Source of the DNA: Micromonospora peucetia
Lineage (GTDB): Bacteria; Actinomycetota; Actinomycetes; Mycobacteriales; Micromonosporaceae
Direction of reading: 5' to 3'
Length of the DNA stretch: 64,000 bases
Assembly: GCF_900091625.1 (NCBI RefSeq)
Contig: NZ_FMIC01000002.1
Coordinates: 1,984,001 to 2,048,000 of the forward strand
In this document: positions 52,340 through 60,190 of the stretch, one piece after another
Numbering within the stretch: the stretch's first letter is position 1
Layout of the letters: each line of letters begins with the position of its first letter
Translations under genes and position numbers: made by a program
Notes under the pieces: model-generated
Databases searched by the model: none
What the model was told of the DNA's origin: nothing
What the model saw: the letters and a program-made list of their open reading frames with translations, nothing else

Positions 52340-52448
52340 ACGGAAAGGACTGGTTGACCCGGAGGGCCGGGTGGTCGGGCCGCGCGGGCCTCCGGAATCC
52401 GCCTCACCGACGTACCGAAATGGATCGTCGCTCCACCGCCCGCCGCCG

Positions 52449-52454
52449 TACGCT
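52449..52454 (+). promoter_or_regulatory. -10 box of probable leaderless proS
   Basis: TACGCT ends 6 bases before ATG 52461 and no ribosome site is present. Confidence 0.4.
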
Positions 52455-52460
52455 GCGCCA

Positions 52461-54230
52461 ATGCTGCTACGCATGTCGACCCTGCTGCTCCGGACCCTGC
52501 GCGAGGACCCGGCCGACGCGGAGGTGCCGAGCCACCGGCTCCTGCTGCGGGCCGGTTACATCCGTCGCGCCGCACCGGGCGGCTACACCTGGCTGCCGCT
52601 GGGCAAGCTGGTGCTGGACCGGATCACCGAGGTGGTCCGGCAGGAGATGACGGCGATCGGCGACCAGGAGGTGCACTTCCCGGCGCTGCTGCCGGCCGAG
52701 CCGTACCGGACCAGCGGCCGGTGGACGGAGTACGGCGACGACATCTTCACCCTCGCCGACCGGCGCGGCGCGGAACACCTGCTCGCGCCCACCCACGAGG
52801 AGTTGGCCGCGCTGCTGGTGAAGGACCTGTTCACCTCGTACCGGGACTTCCCGGTGACGCTCTTCCAGATCCAGACCAAGTTCCGGGACGAGGCTCGGCC
52901 CCGCGCCGGCCTGCTGCGCGGGCGCGAGTTCCTGATGAAGGACGCCTACTCGTTCGACCTCGACGAGGCGGGCCTCACGGCGGCGTACGAGCGGCACCGG
53001 GGCGCGTACCGGCGGATCTTCGACCGGCTCGGGCTGGAGCACACCGTCGTGCACGCGACGTCCGGGGCGATGGGCGGTTCGGCGTCGGAGGAGTTCCTGG
53101 CGGCGACACCCGTCGGCGAGGACACCTTCGTCGGCTGCACCGCCTGCGACTACGCGGCCAACACCGAGGCGGTGACCACACCCGCCCCGCCGGCCGGCGA
53201 CCCCGACGCGCAGCCGGCGGCCCAGGTGCACGACACCCCCGAGACCCCGACCATCGCCAGCCTGGTCGGGCTGGCCAACGCCCGGCGGCTGGGCGGGCGG
53301 GACGACTGGACCGCCGCCGACACCCTGAAGAACGTGGTGCTCGCCCTGCGCCACCCCGGCGTGACCGAGCCCGAACTGCTGGTGGTCGGGTTGCCCGGCG
53401 ACCGCGAGGTCGACCTGAAGCGGCTCGGCGCCTCGGTCGCCCCCGCCACCGTGGACGTCTTCGACGGCTGGGACGCCCACCCCGAGCTGGTCCGTGGCTA
53501 CCTCGGCCCACAGGTGCTGGCGAAGCTCGGCATCCGCTGTCTGGTCGACCCCCGGGTGGTGCCGGGCAGCGCCTGGCTGACCGGCGCGAACGAGCCGGGC
53601 CGGCACGCGACGGGGGTCGTCTGCGGCCGGGACTTCGTGCCTGACGGCACGATCGAGGCGGCCGAGGTGCGCCCCGGCGACCCCTGCCCGGCCTGCGGCA
53701 GCGGCGAGCTGACCACGCGGCGGGGCATCGAGATCGGGCACATCTTCCAGCTCGGTCGCCGCTACACCGACGCCTTCGCCGTCGACGTCCTCGGCCCCGC
53801 CGGCAAGCCCGTCCGGCCGACCATGGGCTGCTACGGGATCGGCGTGTCCCGCGCGGTCGCGGCGATCGCCGAACAGCACCACGACGAGCGGGGACTGGTC
53901 TGGCCGGAGTCGGTCGCGCCGTGCGACGTACACCTGGTGGTCGCCGGCAAGGGGCCGCAGTTGGAGGCGGCGCTGGAGCTCGGCGGGCGGCTCGCCGCCG
54001 CCGGCCTGCGGGTGCTCGTCGACGACCGGACGCAGGTCTCCGCCGGGGTGAAGTTCACCGACGCCGAGCTGATCGGCATCCCGCGCACCGTCGTGGTCGG
54101 CCGACGTCTCGCCGACGGGTACGTGGAACTTCGCGACCGGGCGTCCGGCGAGCGCGTCGAACTGTCGGTCGACAAACTGGCGGAACTGCTCGTCGATCGG
54201 GTAGACCGGGAGCGCGGGGACGTGGTGTAG
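52461..54230 (+). CDS. proS: Prolyl-tRNA synthetase (bacterial type, with insertion domain)
   Basis: 589 residues, typical of the bacterial ProS form. It starts [21 protein letters not shown], has motif 2 ([26 protein letters not shown]) and motif 3 ([26 protein letters not shown]). An editing-type insertion lies between them (about 225-400). The C-terminal anticodon domain ends the protein. It charges tRNA-Pro. The insertion carries zinc-finger-like cysteines (CTACD, CPACGSG). A YbaK-type editing protein is encoded 1.7 kb downstream. Confidence 0.97.
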   Translation: MLLRMSTLLLRTLREDPADAEVPSHRLLLRAGYIRRAAPGGYTWLPLGKLVLDRITEVVRQEMTAIGDQEVHFPALLPAEPYRTSGRWTEYGDDIFTLADRRGAEHLLAPTHEELAALLVKDLFTSYRDFPVTLFQIQTKFRDEARPRAGLLRGREFLMKDAYSFDLDEAGLTAAYERHRGAYRRIFDRLGLEHTVVHATSGAMGGSASEEFLAATPVGEDTFVGCTACDYAANTEAVTTPAPPAGDPDAQPAAQVHDTPETPTIASLVGLANARRLGGRDDWTAADTLKNVVLALRHPGVTEPELLVVGLPGDREVDLKRLGASVAPATVDVFDGWDAHPELVRGYLGPQVLAKLGIRCLVDPRVVPGSAWLTGANEPGRHATGVVCGRDFVPDGTIEAAEVRPGDPCPACGSGELTTRRGIEIGHIFQLGRRYTDAFAVDVLGPAGKPVRPTMGCYGIGVSRAVAAIAEQHHDERGLVWPESVAPCDVHLVVAGKGPQLEAALELGGRLAAAGLRVLVDDRTQVSAGVKFTDAELIGIPRTVVVGRRLADGYVELRDRASGERVELSVDKLAELLVDRVDRERGDVV

Positions 54231-54286
54231 CGAATGTGTCACGGGGTACCGCAGTCTGATCGACTGAATGCGTTCTGGAGGCTCTC

Positions 54287-54712
54287 ATGACCGGTTACCG
54301 GGTCAGCGACGTGATGACGAAGCAGGTCATCTACCTGCCCGCCGAGACCACCCTTGACGAGGCGGCCAGGGTGATGAAGGAGGCGGACATCGGCGACGTG
54401 GTGGTCACCGACGGTGCCACTCTCGCCGGCATGCTCACCGACCGGGACATCGTCGTCCGGGCGGTGGCCGAGCGCAGCGACCCGGCCAGCACCACGATCG
54501 GCTCGATCATCACCCGCGAGGTGGTGATGATCGAGCAGCACTCGACCGCGGCCGAGGCGGCGGCCCTGATGCGGGAGCGGGGCATCCGGCGGGTGCTGGT
54601 CTGCGACAGCGACCGCAAGCTGGTCGGCATCGTCTCCCTCGGCGACCTCGCCATGCAGCTCGACCCCAGCTCCGCGCTCAGCGACATCAGCGAACAGGCA
54701 CCCACCGTCTGA
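54287..54712 (+). CDS. CBS-domain pair protein
   Basis: 141 residues containing two CBS domains and little else. The first (about 6-60) reads VSDVMTKQVIYLPAETTLDEAARVMKEADIGDVVV; the second (about 72-130) reads GSIITREVVMIEQHSTAAEAAALMRERGIRRVLV. Bateman modules bind adenosyl nucleotides such as AMP, ATP or NADH and often respond to energy state. There is no attached enzyme, so it may act on another protein. GGAGG lies upstream of ATG 54287. A long hairpin follows 4 bases after the stop. Confidence 0.92.
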   Translation: MTGYRVSDVMTKQVIYLPAETTLDEAARVMKEADIGDVVVTDGATLAGMLTDRDIVVRAVAERSDPASTTIGSIITREVVMIEQHSTAAEAAALMRERGIRRVLVCDSDRKLVGIVSLGDLAMQLDPSSALSDISEQAPTV

Positions 54713-54715
54713 GGT

Positions 54716-54769
54716 GTCAGGAGGGGCTCCTTCCTGACACCTGCGGTAGAGGAAGGAGCCCCTCCTGAC
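54716..54769. repeat. Palindromic repeat with 19-bp perfect arms
   Basis: Arms at 54716-54734 and 54751-54769 are exact complements with core AGGAGGGGCTCCTTCC; the loop is 16 bases. It starts 4 bases after the CBS gene stop and ends 6 bases before the -10 box of sufE, so it could terminate one message and shape the promoter of the next. The loop and right arm share GTAGAGGAAGG with the element at 49700-49751. Confidence 0.85.
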
Positions 54770-54774
54770 GGCGG

Positions 54775-54780
54775 TAGCCT
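54775..54780 (+). promoter_or_regulatory. -10 box of probable leaderless sufE
   Basis: TAGCCT ends 7 bases before ATG 54788, with no ribosome site between. The -35 region falls inside the right arm of the hairpin repeat. Confidence 0.5.
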
Positions 54781-54787
54781 CGGGGGC

Positions 54788-55216
54788 ATGTCATCCATGC
54801 CGGCCAGGCTTTCCGAGATCGTCGACGAGTTCGCCGACGCGCCCCGCGACGTGGTGCTGGAGATGCTGCTGGAGTATGCCGACGTCATCCCGCCGCTACC
54901 CGCCGGCTCCGCCGACCGGGAGGGCATGGAGCAGGTGCCGGAGTGCCAGACGGCGTTCTTCCTGCGCGCCCGGGTGACTTCGGAGAAGACGGTGGAGACC
55001 CTCTTCGACTGCCCGCCGGAGGCGCCCACCACGCGCGCCTTCGCCGGCATCCTCGCCGAAGGGCTGGCCGGGGCGAGCGCGGACGAGGTGCTCGACGTGC
55101 CCGACGACCTCTACCAGCGGATGGGGCTGGCCCAGGTGATCAGCCCGCTGCGGGTGCGTGGCGGCACGGCCATCCTGGCCCGGCTCAAGCGGCAGGTCCG
55201 GGAACAGATCGGCTGA
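54788..55216 (+). CDS. sufE: SufE-family sulfur acceptor protein
   Basis: 142 residues. The family signature VPECQTAFFLRARV carries Cys53, which accepts persulfide sulfur from a SufS-type cysteine desulfurase. Start MSSMPARLSEIVDEFADA and end MGLAQVISPLRVRGGTAILARLKRQV are also typical. It should support Fe-S cluster assembly. No suf operon is adjacent, although a rhodanese is encoded 8 kb away. It is 20 bases upstream of the DsbA-family gene in the same direction. Confidence 0.92.
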   Translation: MSSMPARLSEIVDEFADAPRDVVLEMLLEYADVIPPLPAGSADREGMEQVPECQTAFFLRARVTSEKTVETLFDCPPEAPTTRAFAGILAEGLAGASADEVLDVPDDLYQRMGLAQVISPLRVRGGTAILARLKRQVREQIG

Positions 55217-55236
55217 CCGGAGGGTTGTCACCCGGC

Positions 55237-55872
55237 ATGGAGATCGAGATCTACGCCGACGTCGCGTGCCCCTGGTGCTACATCGGCAAGCGTCGGCTGG
55301 AGCAGGCCCTGGAGTCGTACGACGGCGAGGTGACCGTCCACTACCGGCCGTTCCAGCTCGACCCGTCGCCGGTGTCGGAGCCGCGTCCGCTGGTCGACGC
55401 GCTGGCCGCGAAGTTCGGCGGGCCGGACCGGGTCCGACAGATGTTCGGGCAGGTGACGGAGGTGGCCTCGGCCGCCGGCCTCACGCTCGACTTCGATCGC
55501 GCGGTCACCGCCAACACCTTCGACGCGCACCGCCTGGTCTCGTGGGCCGCGGACCGGGGCCGGGCCGCCGAGCTGGTCGACGCGCTCTACCGCGCCCACT
55601 TCACCGACGGCGTCGACGTGGGCTCCCGGGACGCGCTCGCCACGCTCGCCGCCGAGGTGGGCCTGGACGCGGCCGAGGCACGCAGTTTCCTCGACTCCGA
55701 CGAGCGGGTAGCGGAGCTCTCCGACGAGCTTGCCGCCGCCCGGCAGATCGGGGTGACCAGCGTGCCCACCTTCGTGCTGGCCGGCAAGTACGCGGTCACC
55801 GGCGCCCAGGAGCCGGAGACGCTGCTCGCCGCCCTGACCGAGGTGGACCGCCGCGAGGCCGAGGCCGACTGA
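55237..55872 (+). CDS. DsbA family oxidoreductase (FrnE/PDOI-like)
   Basis: 211 residues. The thioredoxin fold has the active site Cys11-Pro-Trp-Cys14 (DVACPWCYIGKRRLE), an inserted helical domain (about 60-150), and the cis-Pro loop GVTSVPTFVLAGKYAVTGAQ. FrnE-like proteins act in polyketide biosynthesis or as cytoplasmic disulfide isomerases. No signal peptide is present, so it is intracellular. GGAGGG lies 13 bases before ATG 55237, a rather long spacing. Confidence 0.93.
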   Translation: MEIEIYADVACPWCYIGKRRLEQALESYDGEVTVHYRPFQLDPSPVSEPRPLVDALAAKFGGPDRVRQMFGQVTEVASAAGLTLDFDRAVTANTFDAHRLVSWAADRGRAAELVDALYRAHFTDGVDVGSRDALATLAAEVGLDAAEARSFLDSDERVAELSDELAAARQIGVTSVPTFVLAGKYAVTGAQEPETLLAALTEVDRREAEAD

Positions 55873-55907
55873 GTCGCCGACCCGGCGACAGGCATCGATC
55901 AACGTGA

Positions 55908-55923
55908 TGTTTCACGTGCAACG
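55908..55923. other. Near-consensus parS (ParB-binding) site
   Basis: TGTTTCACGTGCAACG matches the bacterial parS consensus TGTTTCACGTGAAACA at 14 of 16 positions, including the whole TTTCACGTG core. It lies in the gap between two convergent genes. Origin-proximal location is suggested by the pknB-crgA neighbourhood, which fits the usual place of parS. ParA/ParB genes are not in the window. Confidence 0.6.
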
Positions 55924-55943
55924 GTATCGACGCTCATAACGGG

Positions 55944-56492
55944 TCAGGCAGGCCTGGCCAGCCCTTCCACCACGCGGGCGCCGGGCAGCGCACCGAGCGC
56001 CGACCCGGGCAGCGCAATCTTGCTGTGCCGTACGCCCGAACCGATGATCACGTACGGGGCGGCGACCACCCGCGCGTCGACCAGGATCGGCCACTGCTCC
56101 GGCAGGCCGATCGGGGTGATGCCGCCGTACTCCATGCCGGTCAGCTCCACCGCGTCGGCCATCGGCGCGAAACTCGCCTTACGGACGTCGAGCGCCCGGC
56201 GGGCCACCCCGTTGACGTCGGCGCGGGTGGTGGCGAGCACGACGCAGGCCGCGTAACGGACCACCCCTTCACGCTTGCCGGCCACCACCACGCAGTTGGC
56301 CGACTCGTCCAGCCGTACCTCGTACGCGGCACAGAAGGCGGCGGTGTCGGCGAGCTCGGCGTCGATCGGCGCCACCAGCACGTCGTCGATGTCCACCGGC
56401 GCCTCGGCGGGCCACTGCCCGAGGGCGGCGGCGACCGGCGAGGCAAGCAGGTCGAGCCGACTACGGGCGGGTTCTGTCTTCAACGTCCCCAT
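55944..56492 (-). CDS. YbaK/EbsC-type aminoacyl-tRNA deacylase
   Basis: 182 residues. It has the ProX/YbaK fold: DESANCVVVAGKREGVVRYAACVVLATTRADVN with the conserved lysine region, VRKASFAPMADAVELTGMEYGGITPIGLP with the GGI.P motif, and YVIIGSGVRHSKIALPGSAL. Relatives remove Cys or Ala mischarged on tRNA-Pro. The neighbourhood holds proS. ATG 56492 is taken; GTG 56495 next to it is better spaced from a GAGGA site. It is convergent with the DsbA gene across the parS-like site. Confidence 0.88.
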   Translation of the reverse strand: MGTLKTEPARSRLDLLASPVAAALGQWPAEAPVDIDDVLVAPIDAELADTAAFCAAYEVRLDESANCVVVAGKREGVVRYAACVVLATTRADVNGVARRALDVRKASFAPMADAVELTGMEYGGITPIGLPEQWPILVDARVVAAPYVIIGSGVRHSKIALPGSALGALPGARVVEGLARPA

Positions 56493-56525
56493 CACGACTG
56501 CGATCCTCGCACCCGGCCACCCCCA

Positions 56526-56593
56526 CCGCCCGCCGGAACGCCACGCGTCCCGAGGACCGGTCCCCGCCCGCCGGAACGCCACGCGTCCCGAGG
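56526..56593. repeat. Direct repeat, 38-bp period, with decayed copies
   Basis: Two exact 30-base copies (56526-56555 and 56564-56593) begin CCGCCCGCCGG and end CCCGAGG. Degenerate related segments continue to about 56680, some inverted (GGACGCGTTCCG). The tract lies in the roughly 230-base gap upstream of the YbaK gene; no gene is supported there. Confidence 0.8.
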
Positions 56594-56673
56594 CCCGGAT
56601 CCCCGTCCACCGAACCCACGCGTCCTGTGGGCGGATCCCGTCCATCGGGAGGACGCGTTCCGAAAGGCCGGAT

Positions 56674-56709
56674 TCCCGTCCGCCGGTGACCGGTCACCGG
56701 CGGACGGGA
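56674..56709. terminator. 36-bp perfect palindrome without loop
   Basis: TCCCGTCCGCCGGTGACC is followed directly by its exact complement through 56709. It ends 12 bases past the stop of the small leftward membrane protein gene, so its transcript would form a strong hairpin there. Such a perfect loop-free palindrome in DNA can also extrude a cruciform. Confidence 0.8.
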
Positions 56710-56721
56710 CGGGCGAGCCGG

Positions 56722-56916
56722 TCAGTTGCCGGTGAGGAACCCGTTCTCGCGAAGCATCGTGCGGTCCCGGGCGACGGACAACTCCTCTGCCCGCTCGGCC
56801 TGGACCCGACGCGTTTCCATTTCTTCCAAGGCGTGACGGACGGCGAGCCGGATCACGCCGTAGAGGAAGACGAACCCGGCGACGTAAAGGATGACGGTGG
56901 TGACCATGGCGAACAT
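56722..56916 (-). CDS. Small single-helix membrane protein
   Basis: 64 residues. One membrane helix (about 6-26, VTTVILYVAGFVFLYGVIRLAV) is followed by an amphipathic, charged helix (LEEMETRRVQAERAEELSVARDR) likely to be a cytoplasmic coiled coil. ATG 56916 lies 6 bases after TAACGT, a leaderless geometry; ATG 56907 is a second in-frame choice. Function unknown. A strong palindrome follows the stop. Confidence 0.65.
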   Translation of the reverse strand: MFAMVTTVILYVAGFVFLYGVIRLAVRHALEEMETRRVQAERAEELSVARDRTMLRENGFLTGN

Positions 56917-56922
56917 GGCGTC

Positions 56923-56928
56923 ACGTTA
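56923..56928 (-). promoter_or_regulatory. -10 box of probable leaderless gene
   Basis: TAACGT on the minus strand ends 6 bases before ATG 56916; no ribosome site is present. Confidence 0.4.
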
Positions 56929-56953
56929 GGCCGGACATGAACGCGCAGGCCGT

Positions 56954-57739
56954 TCATCTTGCGCCGGTTCCCCCGTACGTGTCGGCGAGGTGGTCGGCCC
57001 AGGTCCGGGTGCCCGTCGGGGTCGCCCCGGTGATGAGTCCACCCGACCGCAGGGCGCGGCCGAGCCTCCCGGGTATCCGGATCGGGAGCAGCGGGCGGCA
57101 GGACCGCCTGGCGGCCGTCCACGCGTGGACCGCGTCCTCGAAGCGGAGCACCTCCGGGCCGCCGTACTCCTCGATGCCGCGCAGCGGGCCCACGGTGAGC
57201 CGCCGGACGAGGCGGTCCGCGACCTCGCCGGGGTCGACCGGTTGGGCGAGCACCGCCGGGTCTCCGAGCACCGGGCCGAGCCGGCTCGCCCCGCGCAGCA
57301 TCCCGTCGAGGAACTCCGGGAACTGGGTCGCCCGCAGCACGGTCCACGGCACCGTCCCGGCCGCCACGACCTGCTCGGCGGCGAGCTTGTGCCGGTAGTA
57401 GGGGATCGGCACCCGGTCCACCCCGACGATCGAGACGTAGACCAGGTGCCGTACGCCCGCCTGGCCGGCGGCGACGACCAGCCGGCGGGTGCCGAGCACG
57501 TCGACCCGGTGGGTCTGCCGCCCCCGGTTCGGTGCCGAAGCGAGGTGCAGAACGGCGTCCACGCCGGCCACCGCCTCGGCCAGCCCTTCCCCGGTGGCCA
57601 GGTCGACCACCACCCACCGCACCGACGATCCGGTACGCGCCCGCCGGCTCGTCGCCCGGACGTCCCAGCCCTCGGCGCGCAGCCGGGGCAGCACCACCCG
57701 CCCGAGCCGACCGCCCGCCCCGGTGACCAGCACCCGCAT
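56954..57739 (-). CDS. NAD(P)-binding SDR-type protein (NmrA/atypical SDR)
   Basis: 261 residues. The Rossmann motif TGAGGRLG lies at residues 6-13. HLASAPNRGRQTHRVDVLGTRRLV and HLVYVSIVGVDRVPIPYYRHKLAAEQVV carry the atypical SDR pattern, with Tyr-Tyr-x-x-Lys replacing the canonical site. Such proteins act as NADPH sensors or reductases of small substrates. GGGAGG lies before ATG 57739. Substrate unknown. Confidence 0.88.
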   Translation of the reverse strand: MRVLVTGAGGRLGRVVLPRLRAEGWDVRATSRRARTGSSVRWVVVDLATGEGLAEAVAGVDAVLHLASAPNRGRQTHRVDVLGTRRLVVAAGQAGVRHLVYVSIVGVDRVPIPYYRHKLAAEQVVAAGTVPWTVLRATQFPEFLDGMLRGASRLGPVLGDPAVLAQPVDPGEVADRLVRRLTVGPLRGIEEYGGPEVLRFEDAVHAWTAARRSCRPLLPIRIPGRLGRALRSGGLITGATPTGTRTWADHLADTYGGTGAR

Positions 57740-57830
57740 GGTTTCCTCCCGCTCCGGCCGTCGCGCGCCCGCCGCCCGACGGTGGTGGTGACGGTGCCGG
57801 GCCTCCGTACGTGACCGGCTGTGCGGCGGG

Positions 57831-58472
57831 TCACCGGAGCAGGTCGGCCGCCGTGATCAGCACGAAGAACCCGATGACGATCTCGCTCACCACCCACGAG
57901 TGCTGTTGGGCCCAGTCCCGCATCCGGGGCAGCACCGCCTCGGCGCGGTGGCCGAGCAGCAGCAACGCCAGCAGCGGCAGGCCCAGCAACGTCAGGGTGA
58001 GCAGGACGAACGGCAGCAGGTGCCACCAGGACAGGTCGTGCCGGGCGGCGCTCGCCCCGACGGTGAGCATGGTGAGGTCGTCCGTCGGCATGGCCAGGAA
58101 GAGCAGCACGCCGAGCCGCAGCGCATACCCCGGGCTGGCCTGTTGGAGGCCACTCATCCACTTCGGCGTGCCGGTGGTGTGCCGGCGCAGGAAGACGACC
58201 ACCGCCAGGACGACCAGCAACGCCAGCACCACCACGTCGATCCAGCGTCCGACCGTTCGGTGCCCACCCGAGCCGGCCCCGATGTTGATGTTCACGACCC
58301 GGATGAGCAGCCAGCTCACCGTCACCCCGCCCGACACCACGAGCCCCGCCCCGGCCAGGTAGCCCAGCGACGCGGCACGCGGCCGGTCGGCCGAGGCGAG
58401 GAAGACCGCCGCGACCAGCTGCGTCCCGGCGACCATCACCACGGCCATCGGCAGGATGGTCAGGAAGTTCAT
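57831..58472 (-). CDS. GAP family (Sap-like) integral membrane protein
   Basis: 213 residues with six membrane helices (about 5-25, 38-58, 80-97, 118-138, 150-172 and 190-210). The FLAMPTDDLTMLTVGASAA and LTLLGLPLLALLLLGHRAEAVLPRMRDWAQQHSW segments resemble Sap/GAP proteins linked with lipid or peptidolipid export in mycobacteria. GGGAGG is upstream of ATG 58472. The neighbours (SDR protein upstream of the same strand end, MFS exporter before it) do not define its substrate. Confidence 0.75.
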   Translation of the reverse strand: MNFLTILPMAVVMVAGTQLVAAVFLASADRPRAASLGYLAGAGLVVSGGVTVSWLLIRVVNINIGAGSGGHRTVGRWIDVVVLALLVVLAVVVFLRRHTTGTPKWMSGLQQASPGYALRLGVLLFLAMPTDDLTMLTVGASAARHDLSWWHLLPFVLLTLTLLGLPLLALLLLGHRAEAVLPRMRDWAQQHSWVVSEIVIGFFVLITAADLLR

Positions 58473-58610
58473 CGCCCGCCCATCCTCCCGGGCGTACGGT
58501 CCGGACCGGGCCGAATCGGCGCATCCCCCGGAGATCGGGGGATCGGGACGTCGACGGGTCCGGTGCCGACCACCAGCGCCGGGGCCGGCACCGGACCCGG
58601 CGGAGGGCGG

Positions 58611-60068
58611 TCAGCCGGCGCGGATCCCGGACACGCCGGGCACCACCCGGCCCGCCAGCACGACGCCCAGCAGGGCCAGCCCGCAGGCCACCGCGAGGGT
58701 GCCGGCGTAGCTGCCCGGTCCCGGAGCCGCACCGGCGGCGAGCACCGCGCCGGTGAGCGCCAGCACGGTCGCCGCGAAGAGCGAGTCGCCCAGTTGCAGC
58801 GAGGAGCTGTTGCGGCCCTGCTCGCCTGGGGCGGACAGTTCCAGCGTGAGAACCGACAGCGAGGGGTAGAGCAGACCCATGCCGAGGCCCGCGCCGGCCC
58901 AGCCGAGCACGCCGACCCAGACCGGCACCGCCGGCGCAACGGCGAGCGTGACCACGGCCGTGCCGGCGGCGATGCAGATCAGACCCGCCCTCGGCAGGGT
59001 GGCCCGGGAGCGCGGCGCGGGCATCCGCCCCTGCGTCCAGGCACCCGCCGACCAGGCGAGCGCGCCGGTGGTCAGGACCAGGCCGGCGGCGGTCGGCGAC
59101 AGCCCGCGCTCCCGGGAGAGCATCAGCGGGATCACCACCTCCGCGCCGACGAACGCGGCCGCGGCGAGCCCGCGCAGTCCGATCACCGTGGGCAGTCCCC
59201 GGCCGGCACGCAGAAACCCGGCCGGCAGCAGCCGGGGCGCGCAGACCAGCAACCCGACCAGCGCCAGGGCCACCAGCCCGACGGCGGCAGCGCCGCGCTG
59301 CTGCCCCCCGACGTGCAACAGTGCGGCGCTCACCGCCGCCCCACCGGCCCAGCCGATCCGGACCGCCGCGCCGGCCGGCAGCCCCGTCACCGTGGTCGCG
59401 CCGACCGCGCGCAGACCGGGGTGGATCAGCAGCACCGCCGGCACCGCCACCGCCGGCACCGCCAGGAAGACCCAGCGCCAGCCGAGGTGTTCCACGATCA
59501 GGCCGGCCAGCGCCGGCCCGACCAGCGACGGTACGACCCACGCGGCGGCGAACGCCGCGAAGATCCGCCGGTGCAGCGCCTCCGGGTACGCCCGCCCGAC
59601 GATCACGTAGAGCGCCACCGAGAGCAGGCCGGAGCCGAAGCCCTGCACGGCACGACCGGCGACCATGACGCCCATGCTCGTGGCGCTGCCGGCGAGCACC
59701 AGTCCCAGCACGAACCAGACGAGCCCGTGCCACATCGGAGCCCGGGGACCCCGCGAGTCGCACCAGATGCCGGAGACGACCATGGCGAGCACGCCGGCGG
59801 CGAAGGTGCCCCCGAAGGCGATCCCGTAGAGGGCCAACCCGTCGAGACTGCGGGCGACGGTCGGCATGGCGGTGCCCACCGCCAGCGCCTCGAAGGCGAG
59901 CAGCGAGATCAGCGCGACGCTGCCCACCGTCATGGCCCGCAGCCGGGGCGCGAGGAGTCCGGCCTCGCCGGCGACCGGGACGGTGGGGGCGTCGGCTCGT
60001 GGAGAGGACCGCCTGGCTGACCGCGCTGCCGTGTCGGTCACCTCCGGCCCGCCGGACGCGGCAGCCAC
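58611..60068 (-). CDS. MFS exporter (14-helix drug-type)
   Basis: 485 residues. A polar N-terminal arm (1 to about 45) precedes 13-14 membrane helices. FEALAVGTAMPTVARSLDGL is the usual first-helix signature, and the motif A-like region is SGIWCDSRGPRAPMWHGL. GRAVQGFGSGLLSVALYVIVGRAYP fits motif B/C of drug exporters. The start is uncertain: GTG 60068 lacks a ribosome site, and GTG 60041 overlaps the stop of a 33-codon leader frame by GTGA. The promoter upstream is of MerR type. Confidence 0.88.
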   Translation of the reverse strand: MAAASGGPEVTDTAARSARRSSPRADAPTVPVAGEAGLLAPRLRAMTVGSVALISLLAFEALAVGTAMPTVARSLDGLALYGIAFGGTFAAGVLAMVVSGIWCDSRGPRAPMWHGLVWFVLGLVLAGSATSMGVMVAGRAVQGFGSGLLSVALYVIVGRAYPEALHRRIFAAFAAAWVVPSLVGPALAGLIVEHLGWRWVFLAVPAVAVPAVLLIHPGLRAVGATTVTGLPAGAAVRIGWAGGAAVSAALLHVGGQQRGAAAVGLVALALVGLLVCAPRLLPAGFLRAGRGLPTVIGLRGLAAAAFVGAEVVIPLMLSRERGLSPTAAGLVLTTGALAWSAGAWTQGRMPAPRSRATLPRAGLICIAAGTAVVTLAVAPAVPVWVGVLGWAGAGLGMGLLYPSLSVLTLELSAPGEQGRNSSSLQLGDSLFAATVLALTGAVLAAGAAPGPGSYAGTLAVACGLALLGVVLAGRVVPGVSGIRAG

Positions 60069-60139
60069 CGCGGCCGGTGGCCGCCGCGGGCCCGTGGATC
60101 CGACAGGCCCGCCTCGGCGCGGAGCAGTTCGATCAGCAT
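60038..60139 (-). CDS. Possible 33-codon leader peptide upstream of the MFS gene
   Basis: ATG 60139 lies 6 bases after the MerR-type -10 box, so it would be the first codon of a leaderless message. The frame (MLIELLRAEAGLSDP... ending AGRR) stops at 60038-60040, overlapping the in-frame MFS GTG at 60041 by GTGA. This would couple leader and exporter translation. There is no homology that I recognise; it could be a chance frame. Confidence 0.3.
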   Translation of the reverse strand: MLIELLRAEAGLSDPRARGGHRPRWLPRPAGRR

Positions 60140-60145
60140 GTGCTC

Positions 60146-60176
60146 AGCATCGGGCCTCAACCCCGATTGAGGTCAA
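60146..60176 (-). promoter_or_regulatory. MerR-type promoter of the second MFS exporter
   Basis: On the minus strand TTGACC and GATGCT are separated by exactly 19 bp. The spacer contains the perfect inverted repeat CCTCAA-N6-TTGAGG (60155-60172). MerR-family activators bind such repeats and unwind the long spacer. The same layout precedes the MFS gene at 49813-51132. The MerR gene is not in the window. Confidence 0.7.
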
Positions 60177-60190
60177 GGGTGACCCGGCTC

